NCBI RefSeq assembly: GCF_001941425.1
Contig: NZ_CP009244.1
Span: 1,674,001-1,738,000 of the forward strand
DNA: 64,000 nt
DNA from: Corynebacterium ammoniagenes DSM 20306
GTDB lineage: Bacteria; Actinomycetota; Actinomycetes; Mycobacteriales; Mycobacteriaceae
Direction of reading: 5' to 3'
The notes under the pieces: model-generated
Told to the model about the DNA's origin: nothing
What the model saw: the letters and a program-made list of their open reading frames with translations, nothing else
Database searches by the model: none
Program-made: the position numbers and the translations under genes
In this document: positions 62,197-64,000 of the stretch, in pieces
Layout of the letters: the number at the start of each line of letters is the position of its first letter
How positions within the stretch are numbered: position 1 is the stretch's first letter

Positions 62197-63648
62197 ATGG
62201 ATGCAGTGCGTTCTCGATTAACCTCGTCTAGATCTACTTCCCCACAATCTGCAGAAATTTCGCCTAAACAAGCATGGCGCGGATTAGCCGCACTATGTAC
62301 CGGGTTATTTATCACCCTGATGGATCAGACCTTGGTGGCGGTAGCTCTACCCGGTATCCGTGAAGATTTAGATGCCAGCATCAACCAAGCGGTCTGGGTT
62401 TCAGCCGTCTATCTGTTGACCTTTGCGGTCCCCTTGCTCATTGCGGGCCGTTTGGGAGACCACTTTGGACAGCGCAATGTCTACCTCGTTGGCATTAGCA
62501 TTTTTACTTTAGGCGCAATCGCCTGCAGCCTTGCTCCCACGATTGAGATCCTTATTGCTTTGCGTGCGGTGCAAGGACTTGGCGCGTCGTTGGCCAACCC
62601 TCAGCCGCTGAGCGTGATTAACCGAATTTTCCCTCGTCACCGCCGCGGTGCTGCCATGGGTATTTGGAGTGCCGTTGCCGGCTCTGCCGGGCTATTTGGC
62701 CCGGTCATTGGCGGTCTTGTCGTGGGCACTGTTGGTTGGCGCTGGACCTTCGCGCTCTACCTACCTCTGGGACTTATCTGCATTGCACTGGTTGCCCTGT
62801 GGGTTCCGAAACTCCCGACTATGGCCGGCCGCATTGATTTCCTCAGTGCTCTCGTCTCGCTCATCGCTGTCTTAGCTGTCGTATTCTCCGTCCAACAAGG
62901 CCCAGATCTCGGCTGGCCACTGTGGCTGTGGGGCTTGCTCATCGTGGGCGTAGTTGCAGCAATAGTATTTATTCGCCTGCAAAAATCTGCTGCCCGACGT
63001 GGCACCGAAGCTTTAGTTCCCCTCGAGCTGTTCCAATACCGCAATTTCTCCTTAGGCGTTTTCGCCGTCACGATGCTGGGCTTTACCGTGTACTCGGTCA
63101 ATCTGCCCATCATGTTGTATTTGCAAGAAGGAGCCGGCTTGACGTCTCAGATCGCTGGTCTCTTGTTGGTGCCGATGGCAGTTATTTCCATGTTCATCGC
63201 ACCCGTGATTGGACGCGTCACCGATAACGTCGCCCCAGGTCGGGTGTCCATACTCGGGTTTTCATCACTGATCGTGTCCATGGCGCTGTTTGGAATCTTC
63301 ATGTTCCTTGAAGTATCCCCCGCCTGGATGCTGATACCCATTGTTCTCCTTGGCGCTGCCAACGGGCTCTGCTGGTCACCCAACTCCACCATCTCCATGC
63401 GTGACTTACCACCGCATCTAGTTGGCGCTGCCTCTGGTGTCTACAACACCTCGCGCCAGGTCGGCGCCGTGTTGGGTGCAGCCAGCCTCGGTGCCGTCAT
63501 GCAAATTGTGGGCAGGTACGCGGACTTTAATATCGCTATGGGCAGCGCGCTTCTATTCCCAGTTATCTTCCTAGTATTGGGACTCATTGCGGTGTCTAAT
63601 TTCCAAGCTGATCCCCGCATCACCAGCACATCGGACCCGCAAAATTAA
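62197..63648 (+). CDS. DHA2-type MFS drug efflux transporter
   Basis: A 483-residue MFS protein with MDQTLVAVALPGI (about 42), GRLGDHFGQRNVYLVG (about 85), RAVQGLGASLANPQPL (about 125) and GPVIGGLVVGTVGWRWTFALYLPL (about 167). It is paralogous to the pump at 56400-57806 over most of its length, but in opposite orientation. AGGA lies 4 bases before the ATG, and an in-frame GTG (62206) is the alternative. The neighbours give no substrate clue. It converges on ligA with a shared terminator. Confidence 0.87.
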   Translation: MDAVRSRLTSSRSTSPQSAEISPKQAWRGLAALCTGLFITLMDQTLVAVALPGIREDLDASINQAVWVSAVYLLTFAVPLLIAGRLGDHFGQRNVYLVGISIFTLGAIACSLAPTIEILIALRAVQGLGASLANPQPLSVINRIFPRHRRGAAMGIWSAVAGSAGLFGPVIGGLVVGTVGWRWTFALYLPLGLICIALVALWVPKLPTMAGRIDFLSALVSLIAVLAVVFSVQQGPDLGWPLWLWGLLIVGVVAAIVFIRLQKSAARRGTEALVPLELFQYRNFSLGVFAVTMLGFTVYSVNLPIMLYLQEGAGLTSQIAGLLLVPMAVISMFIAPVIGRVTDNVAPGRVSILGFSSLIVSMALFGIFMFLEVSPAWMLIPIVLLGAANGLCWSPNSTISMRDLPPHLVGAASGVYNTSRQVGAVLGAASLGAVMQIVGRYADFNIAMGSALLFPVIFLVLGLIAVSNFQADPRITSTSDPQN

Positions 63649-63682
63649 AACGTGGCTGGCATTTGTTCCTACCAGCCACGTT
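63649..63682. terminator. Bidirectional terminator between MFS gene and ligA
   Basis: A perfect stem of about 11 bp, AACGTGGCTGG/CCAGCCACGTT, with AAAA before and TT after, lies between two convergent genes. Confidence 0.85.
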
Positions 63683-63710
63683 AGCAGTCTTCTCGTATTA
63701 GCCCAATCGC

Positions 63711-64000
<290 letters not shown>

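Overview
The window looks like a Corynebacterium chromosome. The main evidence is the lysine/arginine exporter pair lysG-lysE, an ilvBNC operon preceded by a leader peptide almost identical to the one known in C. glutamicum, a near-perfect DtxR iron box in front of a siderophore-interacting protein, leaderless promoters, and a gene order (ligA, gatC-gatA, pfkA, gatB, lysE-lysG, ilvD, ilvBNC, serA, leuB, dnaQ-like, odx, gltX) that I recall as shared with C. glutamicum, read here in reverse. The species cannot be fixed from the sequence.

Layout. Bases 1-19,500 are accessory, catabolic and locally AT-richer. They hold the end of a hydantoinase B gene with an ornithine-cyclodeaminase-like gene; a LysR-controlled cluster of two dehydrogenases and an anion transporter; a RibD-type reductase facing a UvrA-like ABC ATPase; and an eight-gene L-fucose locus (10,491-18,646). 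Two tRNA genes (Gln, Glu) at 19.9-20.1 kb mark the junction with the conserved core. From there to 64,000 the window carries gltX, an isochorismate synthase, a TetR/DoxX pair, an oxaloacetate decarboxylase homologue, an exonuclease with a CBS/nucleotidyltransferase protein, two related lipoproteins, leuB, serA, a DUF262 nuclease-like protein, ilvC-ilvN-ilvB, ilvD, a GT87 mannosyltransferase, a DoxX-domain protein, a glutathionyl-hydroquinone reductase homologue, lysG/lysE, benE, a YkvI transporter, gatB, a bile-acid/sodium-type symporter, pfkA, two paralogous drug efflux pumps, the iron-regulated sip gene, gatA-gatC, an ACT-domain protein and the start-less 3' part of ligA.

How the genes fit together. 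The strongest system is a complete non-phosphorylative L-fucose route: FucP uptake, FucU mutarotation, SDR oxidation to the lactone, lactonase, fuconate dehydratase, a DHDPS-type aldolase giving pyruvate and L-lactaldehyde, and an AldA-type dehydrogenase giving lactate, with a divergent IclR regulator. Its gene content parallels the Campylobacter jejuni fucose locus. The core half holds most of branched-chain amino acid synthesis (ilvB, ilvN, ilvC, ilvD, leuB), with attenuation at ilvB. It also holds the indirect Gln-tRNA route: gltX upstream of tRNA-Gln and tRNA-Glu, plus gatA, gatB and gatC. I saw no CRISPR array, insertion sequence, rRNA or prophage.
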